Made by a program: the position numbers and the translations under genes | The notes under the pieces: model-generated | Databases searched by the model: none | What the model saw: the letters and a program-made list of their open reading frames with translations, nothing else | What the model was told of the DNA's origin: nothing | Origin: Ketobacter alkanivorans | GTDB lineage: Bacteria; Pseudomonadota; Gammaproteobacteria; Pseudomonadales; Ketobacteraceae | Assembly: GCF_002863865.1 (NCBI RefSeq) | Contig: NZ_CP022684.1 | Location: 4,035,990 to 4,099,989, forward strand | Reading direction: 5' to 3' | DNA length: 64,000 bases | Part shown: one piece after another, positions 56,548 through 64,000 of the stretch | Layout: every line of letters starts with the position of its first letter | Position numbering within the stretch: the stretch's first letter is position 1

Positions 56548-58908
56548 ATGAATCAGAAGCCAGAACTCCGATGTGTCAGTGGCAGCAATGTGCCCGCTGC
56601 CGCGAGTGGCTCAACTACAATGCAGAATGACAAGCCGCAATCTAACAACGGGTTGCCATCAGTGTTGATGAAGGCCCGTCGCGCTGCTTTGGAAGAGTTG
56701 CACCAGTTGCTGGGTGATGTTTTTGATAAGGCTGATGATACTTTCTTCGAATACGCCGAAAAAGCAGGCAATGACAAAGATAAAGATGTCTATATCGAAA
56801 CTATGCGACAGTTGCGCCTTAATCGCAAAGAGATTGAGCGCAATTTCTATCAGCATCTGAATATCTTATTCAAGAAGTTGCCCCATTCTGGTGAGGCCAG
56901 AGACGGTGTGGAATTAGAGGCGGTTTCATCTCTGGAATCGCTTTCGTTGTTGGGCAATGATGATTTGGAAATGAACGTTGCTCTGGACAGCATGGCCGCC
57001 AAGGCGAAAGGTAAATTTGCCGATAAGATCTATCAGCTGAATACGCGCATGGAAGCGGTCTTGGTGCATGGGCACATTAAGGTTAGCGACAAGAACAACC
57101 CATTCCATCCGCAGCATGTGTGTGAGGCATTTAACGGAGCCTCACAGGTGGTGCAGTGTGATATTAAGAATCGGTTGGTATTGTACAAGTTGTTCGACAA
57201 GTTTGTTATTTCTGATTTCGATGTAGTGTTGGATACGGCCAATGCGGTGCTGGCCGATGCCGGTGTTTTGCCGGATTTGAAGGGCACACCCAAGCTGGCG
57301 TCTTTGCGCCGTAAATCAGCAGAAACCAAGCCTGAGCAATCCAAGGCAGATGGCCAGGAAAGTGTCGCCAAACAGGCCGCCAATGAATTTTTTGGTCAGC
57401 TGCAGATGCTGCTGGCTTCGGTGCGGGGTGTTCCAACCGTTACCGATATGGTGACTGGTCCAATTGGCTCCAGCGCTGTCGATGCCCGCGAAATGACCAA
57501 CGCGGAATTGTTTGAGATATTGTCTCGCTTGCAACAGGTCCAGCCTCAAGGCGAAGACGTTATCAATGGTAAGATCAGCCTGCCCAAGGTGAATGTGCGT
57601 GGTGTTGTTTCCAACATGCTGCGTCAGCGTGAAAGTCAGCAGGGCCCTGAACGAGTGGGTCAAACCGACAGTGACGTAATCAACCTGGTGTCCATGTTGT
57701 TTGATTTCATTTTGGATGACGATAACCTGCCGGTGCCGGTTAAAGCGCTGCTGGGGCGTTTGCAGATTCCTTATCTGAAGCTTGCGATTCAGGACTACGG
57801 CTTTTTCAGTCGCAGTGGGCATCCAGCCCGAAAGCTGTTGAACGAACTGGCCAGGGCCGGTATTGGCCTGAATGAAGATCCAGATCACCTGCAACGCGAC
57901 ATGGTGTTCAAAAAAATACAGTCTACCGCACAGCGTATTTTGTCAGAATATCAGAAGGATTCCTCGCTGTTTGAGGAGTTGCTGCACGATTTTGGTCAGT
58001 TTATGCAGACCGAAGTGCGTCGCTCGCAGATGATCGAGCAGCGCACCAAAGCCGCAGAAGAAGGCAAAGCCAAAGCGCAGTTGGCAGAAAAAACGGCGCT
58101 TGAGACAGTGCGCCACCGTCTGGATGGGAAGACAGCGCCCGAGGTGGTTGTGCGTTTGCTTACCGACGGTTGGATGAGTGTGCTCAAACTGGTGTTTTTG
58201 AAGTACGGGCCTGAAAGTAACAATTGGCTGGGCGCGGTAAAAACCATTGATCACCTGCTATTGAGCGTTACCCCAACGGCGGATGCGGCGGCGCGGAAAA
58301 GACTGTTTAATATTGTGCCTATTCTGTTGAAGAATTTGCGCCAGGGCTTGAACAGCGTGTCTTTTAATCCCTTTGAAATGGGGGAGATGCTGACTGAGCT
58401 GGAGCAGCTCCAGATGCAAGTGCTGCGTGGTGAAGCGCCAGGGCAGCTGGACGGAGACCGTAAAGATCCCGCGAAAGATCTGGTAGCCGCCGTAACGGAA
58501 GATATGGAGCGCATGGGCGCCTCACCGGTTATTCCGGTTGCCACTAAGGGCGCGGCTCAGCAAACCGCTCGTAACGTGCGGGCCGAGCAAGTGATTGAGC
58601 TCGAAGCCCTGGCAGAAAACGACCCTTATCTGCAACAGGCGAAAGGCTTGAACGTGGGGGCGTGGCTGGAGTTTCGCGGTGACAACGGAGCCAAAACCCG
58701 CTGCAAGTTGGCTGCCCATATCAAATCAGCCGACAAGATGATTTTTGTGAACCGAACCGGTGTCAAAATTGATGAGAAGTCCACACTGGGCCTGGCTCAT
58801 GCCCTGAAAAGCGGTGAAGTGCTGGTGCTGGAAGACTCGCAATTATTTGATAGAGCTTTGCAAAATGTGATTGGCAATTTGCGTAAAGTGAAAGAGGCCA
58901 ACCTGTAA
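56548..58908 (+). CDS. DUF1631 family protein, function unknown
   Basis: A 786-residue soluble, largely helical protein without signal peptide or membrane segments. The match to the DUF1631 family is by overall pattern: the early KARRAALEELHQLLGDVFDKADD, a central IPYLKLAIQDYGFFSRSGHPARKLLNELARAG region (parts: LKLAIQDYGFF, HPARKLLNELA) and a C-terminal, PilZ-like small beta domain VGAWLEFRGDNGAKTRCKLAAHI...MIFVNRTG. No catalytic motif is visible. It stands alone, with a divergent palindrome-bearing upstream region and a terminator behind it, in the pil/nadC-ampDE neighbourhood. Confidence 0.85.
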   Translation: MNQKPELRCVSGSNVPAAASGSTTMQNDKPQSNNGLPSVLMKARRAALEELHQLLGDVFDKADDTFFEYAEKAGNDKDKDVYIETMRQLRLNRKEIERNFYQHLNILFKKLPHSGEARDGVELEAVSSLESLSLLGNDDLEMNVALDSMAAKAKGKFADKIYQLNTRMEAVLVHGHIKVSDKNNPFHPQHVCEAFNGASQVVQCDIKNRLVLYKLFDKFVISDFDVVLDTANAVLADAGVLPDLKGTPKLASLRRKSAETKPEQSKADGQESVAKQAANEFFGQLQMLLASVRGVPTVTDMVTGPIGSSAVDAREMTNAELFEILSRLQQVQPQGEDVINGKISLPKVNVRGVVSNMLRQRESQQGPERVGQTDSDVINLVSMLFDFILDDDNLPVPVKALLGRLQIPYLKLAIQDYGFFSRSGHPARKLLNELARAGIGLNEDPDHLQRDMVFKKIQSTAQRILSEYQKDSSLFEELLHDFGQFMQTEVRRSQMIEQRTKAAEEGKAKAQLAEKTALETVRHRLDGKTAPEVVVRLLTDGWMSVLKLVFLKYGPESNNWLGAVKTIDHLLLSVTPTADAAARKRLFNIVPILLKNLRQGLNSVSFNPFEMGEMLTELEQLQMQVLRGEAPGQLDGDRKDPAKDLVAAVTEDMERMGASPVIPVATKGAAQQTARNVRAEQVIELEALAENDPYLQQAKGLNVGAWLEFRGDNGAKTRCKLAAHIKSADKMIFVNRTGVKIDEKSTLGLAHALKSGEVLVLEDSQLFDRALQNVIGNLRKVKEANL

Positions 58909-58927
58909 ACCGATTTACACCCTTCCT

Positions 58928-58953
58928 GGCTGCCCTTGTGGCAGCTTTTTTTT
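58928..58953 (+). terminator. Intrinsic terminator of the DUF1631 gene
   Basis: GGCTGCC and GGCAGC(T) pair around a CTTGT loop, followed by seven or eight T. Confidence 0.9.
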
Positions 58954-58992
58954 GCCTGTAATTTAGTGGCTCTTGTGTCATGAGGGCTTCAC

Positions 58993-59541
58993 GTGAAAAT
59001 TGAGCAACATTTGCTGGTAGGTGCCAGGCAGGTGCCTTCTCCCAATTACAACTTGCGCCCTGTTGGTATGGAGCCGGATCTGATCGTTATTCACTGTATC
59101 AGTCTTCCTCCAGGCTGCTTTGGCGGCCCCCAGGTTGAGCAGTTTTTCCAGAATTGCCTGTGTACTGAGGAGCACCCGTACTTCCAGGAAATTAACGGTC
59201 TGCAGGTGTCATCCCATCTGTTGATTCGGCGAGATGGCGAGGTAGTGCAGTTTGTTCCATTTGATAAACGCGCCTGGCATGCAGGCAAATCCTGTTATGA
59301 CGGGCGTGAAAACTGCAACGACTTTTCCATCGGAATCGAACTGGAAGGCACCGACGACGGCCCTTATGAGCCGGTTCAGTACGATCAATTAAAACGAGTG
59401 ATTGAATTGTTGTTGGCGGCGTACCCGGCAATCCTGCCGCAGGCGATTGTGGCCCACAGCGATATTGCCCCTGGCCGCAAATCTGACCCCGGCCCCTATT
59501 TTGACTGGCAGGTGTTGCGCAAAGCCCTTGGACTGTCATGA
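58993..59541 (+). CDS. ampD: 1,6-anhydro-N-acetylmuramyl-L-alanine amidase AmpD
   Basis: 182 residues of the cytoplasmic AmpD amidase group. Zinc and catalytic residues sit in IVIHCISLPPG (His), RAWHAGKS (His of the AmpD loop) and AHSDIAPGRKSDPGPYFDW (His/Asp). The start SPNYNLRP with PSPNYN is typical of AmpD. It removes the peptide from anhydro-muropeptides in cell-wall recycling; its loss raises AmpC beta-lactamase in other bacteria. The start is GTG with GAGGG 7 bases upstream. Confidence 0.96.
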   Translation: MKIEQHLLVGARQVPSPNYNLRPVGMEPDLIVIHCISLPPGCFGGPQVEQFFQNCLCTEEHPYFQEINGLQVSSHLLIRRDGEVVQFVPFDKRAWHAGKSCYDGRENCNDFSIGIELEGTDDGPYEPVQYDQLKRVIELLLAAYPAILPQAIVAHSDIAPGRKSDPGPYFDWQVLRKALGLS

Positions 59542-59615
59542 TTTGTAAACAGTTTTTTCGGGAAAGATAGCAATAATCTGTTAGGCTATTAAATAACAGT
59601 ATTAAGGAGTGCTAA

Positions 59616-60479
59616 ATGACATTGCTGGCATTGTTGGTTGCGTTATGGGGCGTAAAGGAATCCTACGTGCCCAACTATTTTGCCGAATGCCAGTGGGGCC
59701 AGTTCTATATGAAACGGGCTCAGCAGCTGTCTTTTCTTAATAACGCTCATCCCGCCCTGGGTTACGGCTTTTATATTCTTCCCCCTGTATTGCTTGCCTG
59801 GTATTTCGCCGAAATGCACGAGCGCTGGTTTTTCTCCTTTCTGGAGGCGGTGGCAGCGGTGATCGTGTTTGTGGCGTGTCTGGATTACCGTAAGGTTGAA
59901 GCAGGGCTGATCCCGTTTCTGAAGCGTTGGCGTAACCGTGAGTGGCAGTCAGCCTACGAACATGGCTCTCAGAGTTTTGACTATGGTCGCATGGTCAGCC
60001 CGGGCGAGTTGCTGAGCCAGACCATTACCCAGTATTGGGTGCGAGTAAATCAGACCCTGTTTGCGCCTTTGTTTTGGTTTGCCATTTTTGGTCTGGCTGG
60101 GTTGGTGTTGTATGCGCTGACATCCCTGCTGGAGCGTGAAACTGATGAGGACTGTCCGGGTTGGAAAAAAATCGGCATCGAATTTTTATACGCGCTGGAT
60201 GGTGTGCCCGCTCGGGCCATTGCGCTCACCATCGCAGCATTGTGTTTTAACGGCAAAGTGGTCGCCGTTGCCATGCGTCGTTTCCGTGCGACCGATCGGG
60301 AAGCGGAAGTGGTGCTTAAGTTAGCGGTAAAGATGGGGTTGGATTTTCAGGATCTGCCCCTGGATGACGAAGAAATGGCCTCAGAAGGCGCTCGCCGCAT
60401 CCATGCTGCTCAAGATTTGCGCAGTAACGTGTTCGTTTTTTGGTTAGTCGTACTTGCGGTTCTAACCATTATCGCCTGA
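59616..60479 (+). CDS. ampE: AmpE-like inner-membrane protein
   Basis: 287 residues with about four membrane segments (near 45-65, 75-95, 150-170 and 265-285). WFFSFLEAVAAVIVF, the GELLSQTITQYWVRVNQTLFAPLFWF region (parts: TQYWVRVNQTLFAP) and PARAIALTIA fit the AmpE/CobD-like family. AmpE is described as a signalling modulator linked to AmpD, but its biochemical role is unclear. Follows ampD by 74 bases that contain a CTGTTA-N10-TAACAG inverted repeat. AAGGAG precedes the ATG. Confidence 0.9.
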   Translation: MTLLALLVALWGVKESYVPNYFAECQWGQFYMKRAQQLSFLNNAHPALGYGFYILPPVLLAWYFAEMHERWFFSFLEAVAAVIVFVACLDYRKVEAGLIPFLKRWRNREWQSAYEHGSQSFDYGRMVSPGELLSQTITQYWVRVNQTLFAPLFWFAIFGLAGLVLYALTSLLERETDEDCPGWKKIGIEFLYALDGVPARAIALTIAALCFNGKVVAVAMRRFRATDREAEVVLKLAVKMGLDFQDLPLDDEEMASEGARRIHAAQDLRSNVFVFWLVVLAVLTIIA

Positions 60480-60595
60480 GACAGAACATCCTCTGCCTCT
60501 CGGGTGCCCACAAATGTCATCCCAATCCTATACTGTTGAGAGTGACTTAATTTAATGCAGGGCCACAAGCCCTCGTGACCAGGAGTTTTGTCTAT

Positions 60596-63256
60596 ATGGC
60601 TCGTGAACGTTTTTATGGTGACAGTGATCCTGTCGAAACCCAGGAGTGGCTGGATGCGCTGGCCTCGGTGCTCGAAAGCGAGGGGCCGGAGCGGGCTAAA
60701 TACCTCCTCGATAGAATGGGGGAGAAAGCGCGCCAGGCCGGTTTACAGGTCAATGACCTCACCACGCCGTACGTCAATACCATTGCCCCCGAATACCAGG
60801 CACAGATGCCGGGCGACCATTTTATGGAGCGCCGTATTCGCTCTTTGATTCGCTGGAATGCATTGGCCATGGTGCAGCGCGCCAACCTCACTGATGATGA
60901 GTTGGGCGGTCATATTTCCAGTTTTGCGTCTTCGGCAACGCTCTACGATGTGGGCTTTAACCATTTTTTTCGGGCAGCCAGTGAAACCTTCGGTGGCGAT
61001 CTGATTTTCTATCAGGGTCACTCAGCACCGGGTATTTATGCGCGCGCTTTTTTAGAAGGCCGTATCAGCGAGAAGCAGATCGAGAACTTCCGTCGCGAAG
61101 TGAGTCAGGAGGGGTTGTCCTCTTATCCGCACCCGTGGTTGATGCCTAATTTCTGGCAGTTCCCTACTGTGTCTATGGGGTTAGGTCCGATCCAGGCGAT
61201 TTATCAAGCCCACTTTATGAAGTACCTGCAAAATCGCGAGTTGATCAAGAAAGATGATCGCAAGGTGTGGGCGTTTTTGGGTGATGGCGAAACCGATGAA
61301 CCGGAATCCCTGGGCTGTATATCCCTGGCAGGCAGGGAAAAACTCGATAACCTTGTGTTTGTGGTGAACTGTAATTTGCAGCGTCTGGATGGTCCGGTAC
61401 GTGGTAACGGCAAAATCATTCAAGAGTTGGAAGGCGTTTTTCGTGGTGCCGGCTGGAATGTTATAAAAGTGGTTTGGGGCCGACGCTGGGATCCGTTGCT
61501 GGCTCGTGACGGTGAAGGGGTGTTACGCAAACGCATGGAAGAGTGCGTCGATGGCGAATACCAGAGCTTCAAAAACCATGGCGGTGCGTTTACCCGAGAG
61601 CATTTCTTCAACAAGTATCCGGAACTGGGTGCGATGGTTGAGCATATGAGTGATGAAGAAATTTATCAGCTCAATCGTGGTGGACACGATCCCTTTAAAG
61701 TATTTGCCGCTTACCACGCTGCCATGAATCACAAAGGGCAACCCACTGTGATCCTGGCCAAAACAGTGAAGGGTTATGGCATGGGGTCTGGTGAGGCTGC
61801 CAATAAAAGCCATCAGATGAAAACCCTGGATATGGAAAGCTTAAAGGCATTCCGCAACCGTTTCGACATGCCCTTTAACGATGAAGAACTGAAAAAGATT
61901 CCTTTCTATCGCCCGGCAGACGACAGTAACGAAATGCGTTATCTGCATGAGCGTCGCAATTCGCTGGGTGGGTATTTGCCTTCCCGCCGTACAGAAAGTG
62001 AAAAGCTGGAAATTCCAGAATTGGGTGTGTTTGGACCTTTACTGGAAGGCTCCGGTGGCCGTGAGATGTCCACCACCATGGCGCTGGTGCGGATGATGAA
62101 TTCTCTTATCAAGCAGAAATCCATCGGTGAGCGTGTTGTGCCTATTGTTCCGGATGAGGCTCGTACCTTTGGTATGGAAGGCATGTTCCGGCAATTGGGA
62201 ATATATTCTGCGGTGGGTCAGCTGTACAAGCCTGCCGATAGCGAGCAGGTGATGTATTACCGCGAGGATATCAAGGGCCGCATTCTGGAAGAGGGTATTA
62301 ACGAAGCGGGGGCGATGTCTGCCTGGATTGCGGCGGCTACGTCCTACTCTGTGAACAATCACCCGATGATTCCGTTCTACATTTTCTACTCCATGTTTGG
62401 ATTCCAGCGCATTGGTGATCTGGCTTGGGCTGCCGGTGATTCTCAGGCGCGTGGTTTCTTGATTGGTGCCACGGCCGGCCGCACCACTTTGAACGGGGAA
62501 GGCCTGCAGCATCAGGATGGTCACAGTCATGTGCTGGCGTCCACCATCCCCAATTGCGTGGCCTATGATGTGGCTTACGCCTATGAGCTGGCGGTGGTTC
62601 TACACGATGGTTTGCGGCGTATGTATCAAGAGCAGGAAAACGTCTTCTATTACATAACCGTTGAGAACGAAAACTATGAGCATCCTGCCATGCCGAAAGG
62701 GGCGGAAGCGGGCATTCTCAAAGGCATGTATTTGCTGAAAGAGGGCGATGGCAACAACAAGTTACGCGTTCAATTGCTGGGTAGCGGTTCTATTCTGCGT
62801 GAGGTGGAAGCAGCTGCTGAGTTGTTGCAGGACGTTTATGGGGTGACTTCCGATATCTGGAGTGTTACCAGCTTCACCGAGTTGCGTAATGAAGGGTTGC
62901 AGAAGCAGCGCTGGAACATGTTGCATCCGGAAGAAGAGCCGAGGGTGCCCTATGTCACCAAGGCACTGCGGGCTCGTAAGGCGCCGGTGGTGGCCGCTTC
63001 TGATTACATCAAAACTCACGCGGATCAGATTCGTCCCTTTGTGCGCAATCATTACACTGCATTGGGTACGGATGGCTTCGGGCGCAGTGATTCCCGTGAA
63101 CAGCTGCGTCATTTCTTTGAAGTGGATCGTTACTTCATCACGGTGGCTGCATTGAATTCCCTGGCGGACAAAGGCCTGTTGGGCCGCAGCAAGGTGGCCG
63201 ACGCCTTGCGCCGTTTTGGCATCAAGGCAGAAAAACCCTACCCACCTCATGTGTGA
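60596..63256 (+). CDS. aceE: Pyruvate dehydrogenase E1 component, homodimeric
   Basis: 886 residues, the alpha2-type E1 of gammaproteobacteria. The thiamine-diphosphate motif is GDGETDEPESLGCI starting at residue 229, closed by VVNCN near 258-260. The QGHSAPGIYARAFLEGR and EGLQHQDGHSH segments are typical. It decarboxylates pyruvate and reductively acetylates the lipoyl groups of AceF. The ATG at 60596 aligns with E. coli AceE; AGGAG lies 11 bases upstream. No pdhR gene precedes it, unlike in E. coli. aceF begins 15 bases after its stop. Confidence 0.98.
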   Translation: MARERFYGDSDPVETQEWLDALASVLESEGPERAKYLLDRMGEKARQAGLQVNDLTTPYVNTIAPEYQAQMPGDHFMERRIRSLIRWNALAMVQRANLTDDELGGHISSFASSATLYDVGFNHFFRAASETFGGDLIFYQGHSAPGIYARAFLEGRISEKQIENFRREVSQEGLSSYPHPWLMPNFWQFPTVSMGLGPIQAIYQAHFMKYLQNRELIKKDDRKVWAFLGDGETDEPESLGCISLAGREKLDNLVFVVNCNLQRLDGPVRGNGKIIQELEGVFRGAGWNVIKVVWGRRWDPLLARDGEGVLRKRMEECVDGEYQSFKNHGGAFTREHFFNKYPELGAMVEHMSDEEIYQLNRGGHDPFKVFAAYHAAMNHKGQPTVILAKTVKGYGMGSGEAANKSHQMKTLDMESLKAFRNRFDMPFNDEELKKIPFYRPADDSNEMRYLHERRNSLGGYLPSRRTESEKLEIPELGVFGPLLEGSGGREMSTTMALVRMMNSLIKQKSIGERVVPIVPDEARTFGMEGMFRQLGIYSAVGQLYKPADSEQVMYYREDIKGRILEEGINEAGAMSAWIAAATSYSVNNHPMIPFYIFYSMFGFQRIGDLAWAAGDSQARGFLIGATAGRTTLNGEGLQHQDGHSHVLASTIPNCVAYDVAYAYELAVVLHDGLRRMYQEQENVFYYITVENENYEHPAMPKGAEAGILKGMYLLKEGDGNNKLRVQLLGSGSILREVEAAAELLQDVYGVTSDIWSVTSFTELRNEGLQKQRWNMLHPEEEPRVPYVTKALRARKAPVVAASDYIKTHADQIRPFVRNHYTALGTDGFGRSDSREQLRHFFEVDRYFITVAALNSLADKGLLGRSKVADALRRFGIKAEKPYPPHV

Positions 63257-63271
63257 TCAAGGAGAACGACC

Positions 63272-64000
63272 GTGGCAGTGAAAGACGTGTTAGTGCCCGA
63301 TCTGGGTGGTACAGATGGGGTGGATGTAATTGAATTATCCGTGCAACCTGGTGATCGGGTTGAGAAAGAAGATACCTTGTTGGTTCTCGAATCCGACAAA
63401 GCAACAGTGGAAGTGCCATCACCGTTCAGTGGTGTTGTCTCCTCATTTTCTGTATCCATCGGCCAGACCGTGAAAGAAGGCGATGTGGTGGCGCAGATGG
63501 AGGTGGAGGAGGCAGGCGCTGCGGCCGCTACCAGCAAGCCCAAAGATAAAGCCCCTGAGCAGCCTGCTGCGATGGCCTCAAGCCAGCCCAGTCGTGCTGC
63601 CAGTGAGACGGCGGGTAAAGCGGAAGCCGCAGCTGCCAGCAGCAGTCAGGTGGAAGTGGTGGCGGTGCCGGATATTGGTGGTGCCGAAGATGTCGAGGTG
63701 ATTGAGGTTTCCGTACAGGAAGGCGATCAGCTTGAAGCGGAACAAACCATGGTGGTGTTGGAATCCGATAAAGCAACCATGGAGGTGCCTTGTCCTACAG
63801 CGGGAACCGTGCGTAAGGTGCTGCTTAAAGTGGGCGACAAGGTGTCTCAGGGTGCGTCTGTTCTGGAGTTGCTGGTGGTGGGTAAGGCTGATGTTGCCAG
63901 CGCCAAGGCAGATAGCAGGCCCGCCGCTGATCCTGATCCTAAACCGGTCCCTAAATCGGCCCCTAAACCGGCCCCTAAATCAGATATTGTAGATAGAGGC
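63272..64000 (+). CDS. aceF: Dihydrolipoyllysine acetyltransferase (E2), 5' part
   Basis: The first 243 codons, running off the window end. Two lipoyl domains are seen, with lipoylated Lys43 (VLESDKATVEVPS) and Lys167 (VLESDKATMEVPC), joined and followed by Ala/Pro/Lys-rich flexible linkers. The peripheral-subunit-binding and catalytic domains would lie beyond the edge; a third lipoyl domain cannot be ruled out. The start is GTG with AAGGAG 8 bases upstream. Partner of AceE in the same operon. Confidence 0.97.
   Translation, partial: MAVKDVLVPDLGGTDGVDVIELSVQPGDRVEKEDTLLVLESDKATVEVPSPFSGVVSSFSVSIGQTVKEGDVVAQMEVEEAGAAAATSKPKDKAPEQPAAMASSQPSRAASETAGKAEAAAASSSQVEVVAVPDIGGAEDVEVIEVSVQEGDQLEAEQTMVVLESDKATMEVPCPTAGTVRKVLLKVGDKVSQGASVLELLVVGKADVASAKADSRPAADPDPKPVPKSAPKPAPKSDIVDRG
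63938..63983 (+). repeat. aceF: 12-base tandem repeats in the aceF linker
   Basis: Units CCTAAACCGGTC, CCTAAATCGGCC, CCTAAACCGGCC and a partial CCTAAATCAG follow directly. They encode PKPV-PKSA-PKPA-PKS, a Pro/Lys swinging-arm linker. Such repeats can change copy number by slippage without breaking the frame. Confidence 0.85.

Noticed and set aside
59578..59599. CTGTTA-N10-TAACAG resembling a LexA box
   Set aside because: A LexA site needs CTGT-N8-ACAG; here the gap between CTGT and ACAG is 14 bases, and ampE is not a typical SOS gene.

Overview
The window reads as chromosomal core DNA of a free-living, DAP-type Gram-negative gammaproteobacterium. The gene order resembles Pseudomonas and the marine, hydrocarbon-associated relatives of the Oceanospirillales/Alcanivorax/Ketobacter kind. 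Evidence for this is the combination mlaB-ibaG-murA-hisGDC, degS/algW-nif3, yhcB...zapE...rplM-rpsI-petABC-sspAB, a complete dcw cluster running into lpxC-dciA-M23 peptidase-secA-argJ, and pilA/pilBCD-coaE-yacG beside nadC and ampDE. The genus cannot be fixed from the sequence alone. I see no insertion sequence, prophage, integrase, CRISPR array or tRNA. Genes are tightly packed and look native throughout.

Layout. 1-4.9 kb: end of mlaB, then ibaG, murA and hisG-hisD-hisC, all rightward. 4.9-13 kb: mixed strands, with a TerB-like protein, a DegS/AlgW-type periplasmic protease, a Nif3-family protein, a stand-alone ATP sulfurylase (sat), a small heat-shock protein with a textbook sigma-32 promoter, yhcB/zapG, an alpha/beta hydrolase, zapE and a Tas-type aldo-keto reductase. 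13-18 kb: rplM-rpsI, the cytochrome bc1 operon petABC, and sspA-sspB. 18-21 kb: leftward lpoA-yraN-diaA, divergent from rsmI, which is followed by RNase P RNA (rnpB). 22.4-40.5 kb: the dcw cluster mraZ-rsmH-ftsL-ftsI-murE-murF-mraY-murD-ftsW-murG-murC-ddlB-ftsQ-ftsA-ftsZ, then lpxC. Most of these genes overlap by 1-4 bases. A strong promoter and an array of five MraZ-type boxes precede mraZ. 40.5-47.8 kb: dciA (opposite strand), an M23 peptidase, secA, argJ, a Nudix-ThiE fusion and a YegP-like protein. 47.8-54 kb: yacG, coaE, pilD, pilC and pilB leftward, divergent from two tandem type IV pilin genes with a sigma-54 promoter. 54-64 kb: nadC and an AGCS amino-acid symporter (leftward), a DUF1631 protein, ampD, ampE, aceE and the first part of aceF.

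How the genes work together. The dominant theme is the cell envelope and division. murA, murC-G, mraY and ddlB make lipid II. ftsI, ftsW and LpoA act in its polymerisation or activation. ftsA, ftsQ, ftsL, ftsZ, zapE and yhcB act at the septum. ampD, with ampE beside it, recycles muropeptides, and lpxC commits to lipid A. Around this sit replication control (diaA, dciA, yacG), protein export (secA), ribosome and RNA maintenance (rplM, rpsI, rsmH, rsmI, rnpB), respiration and pyruvate entry (petABC, aceEF) and surface motility (pil genes).

No convincing previously undescribed system was found. The best leads are regulatory or small-scale: the five-box MraZ array, the sigma-54 promoter and upstream palindrome driving two tandem four-cysteine pilins separated by a terminator, the perfect sigma-32 promoter on hsp20, the palindrome ahead of the uncharacterised DUF1631 gene, and the IbaG protein whose loop metal-ligand position is altered.
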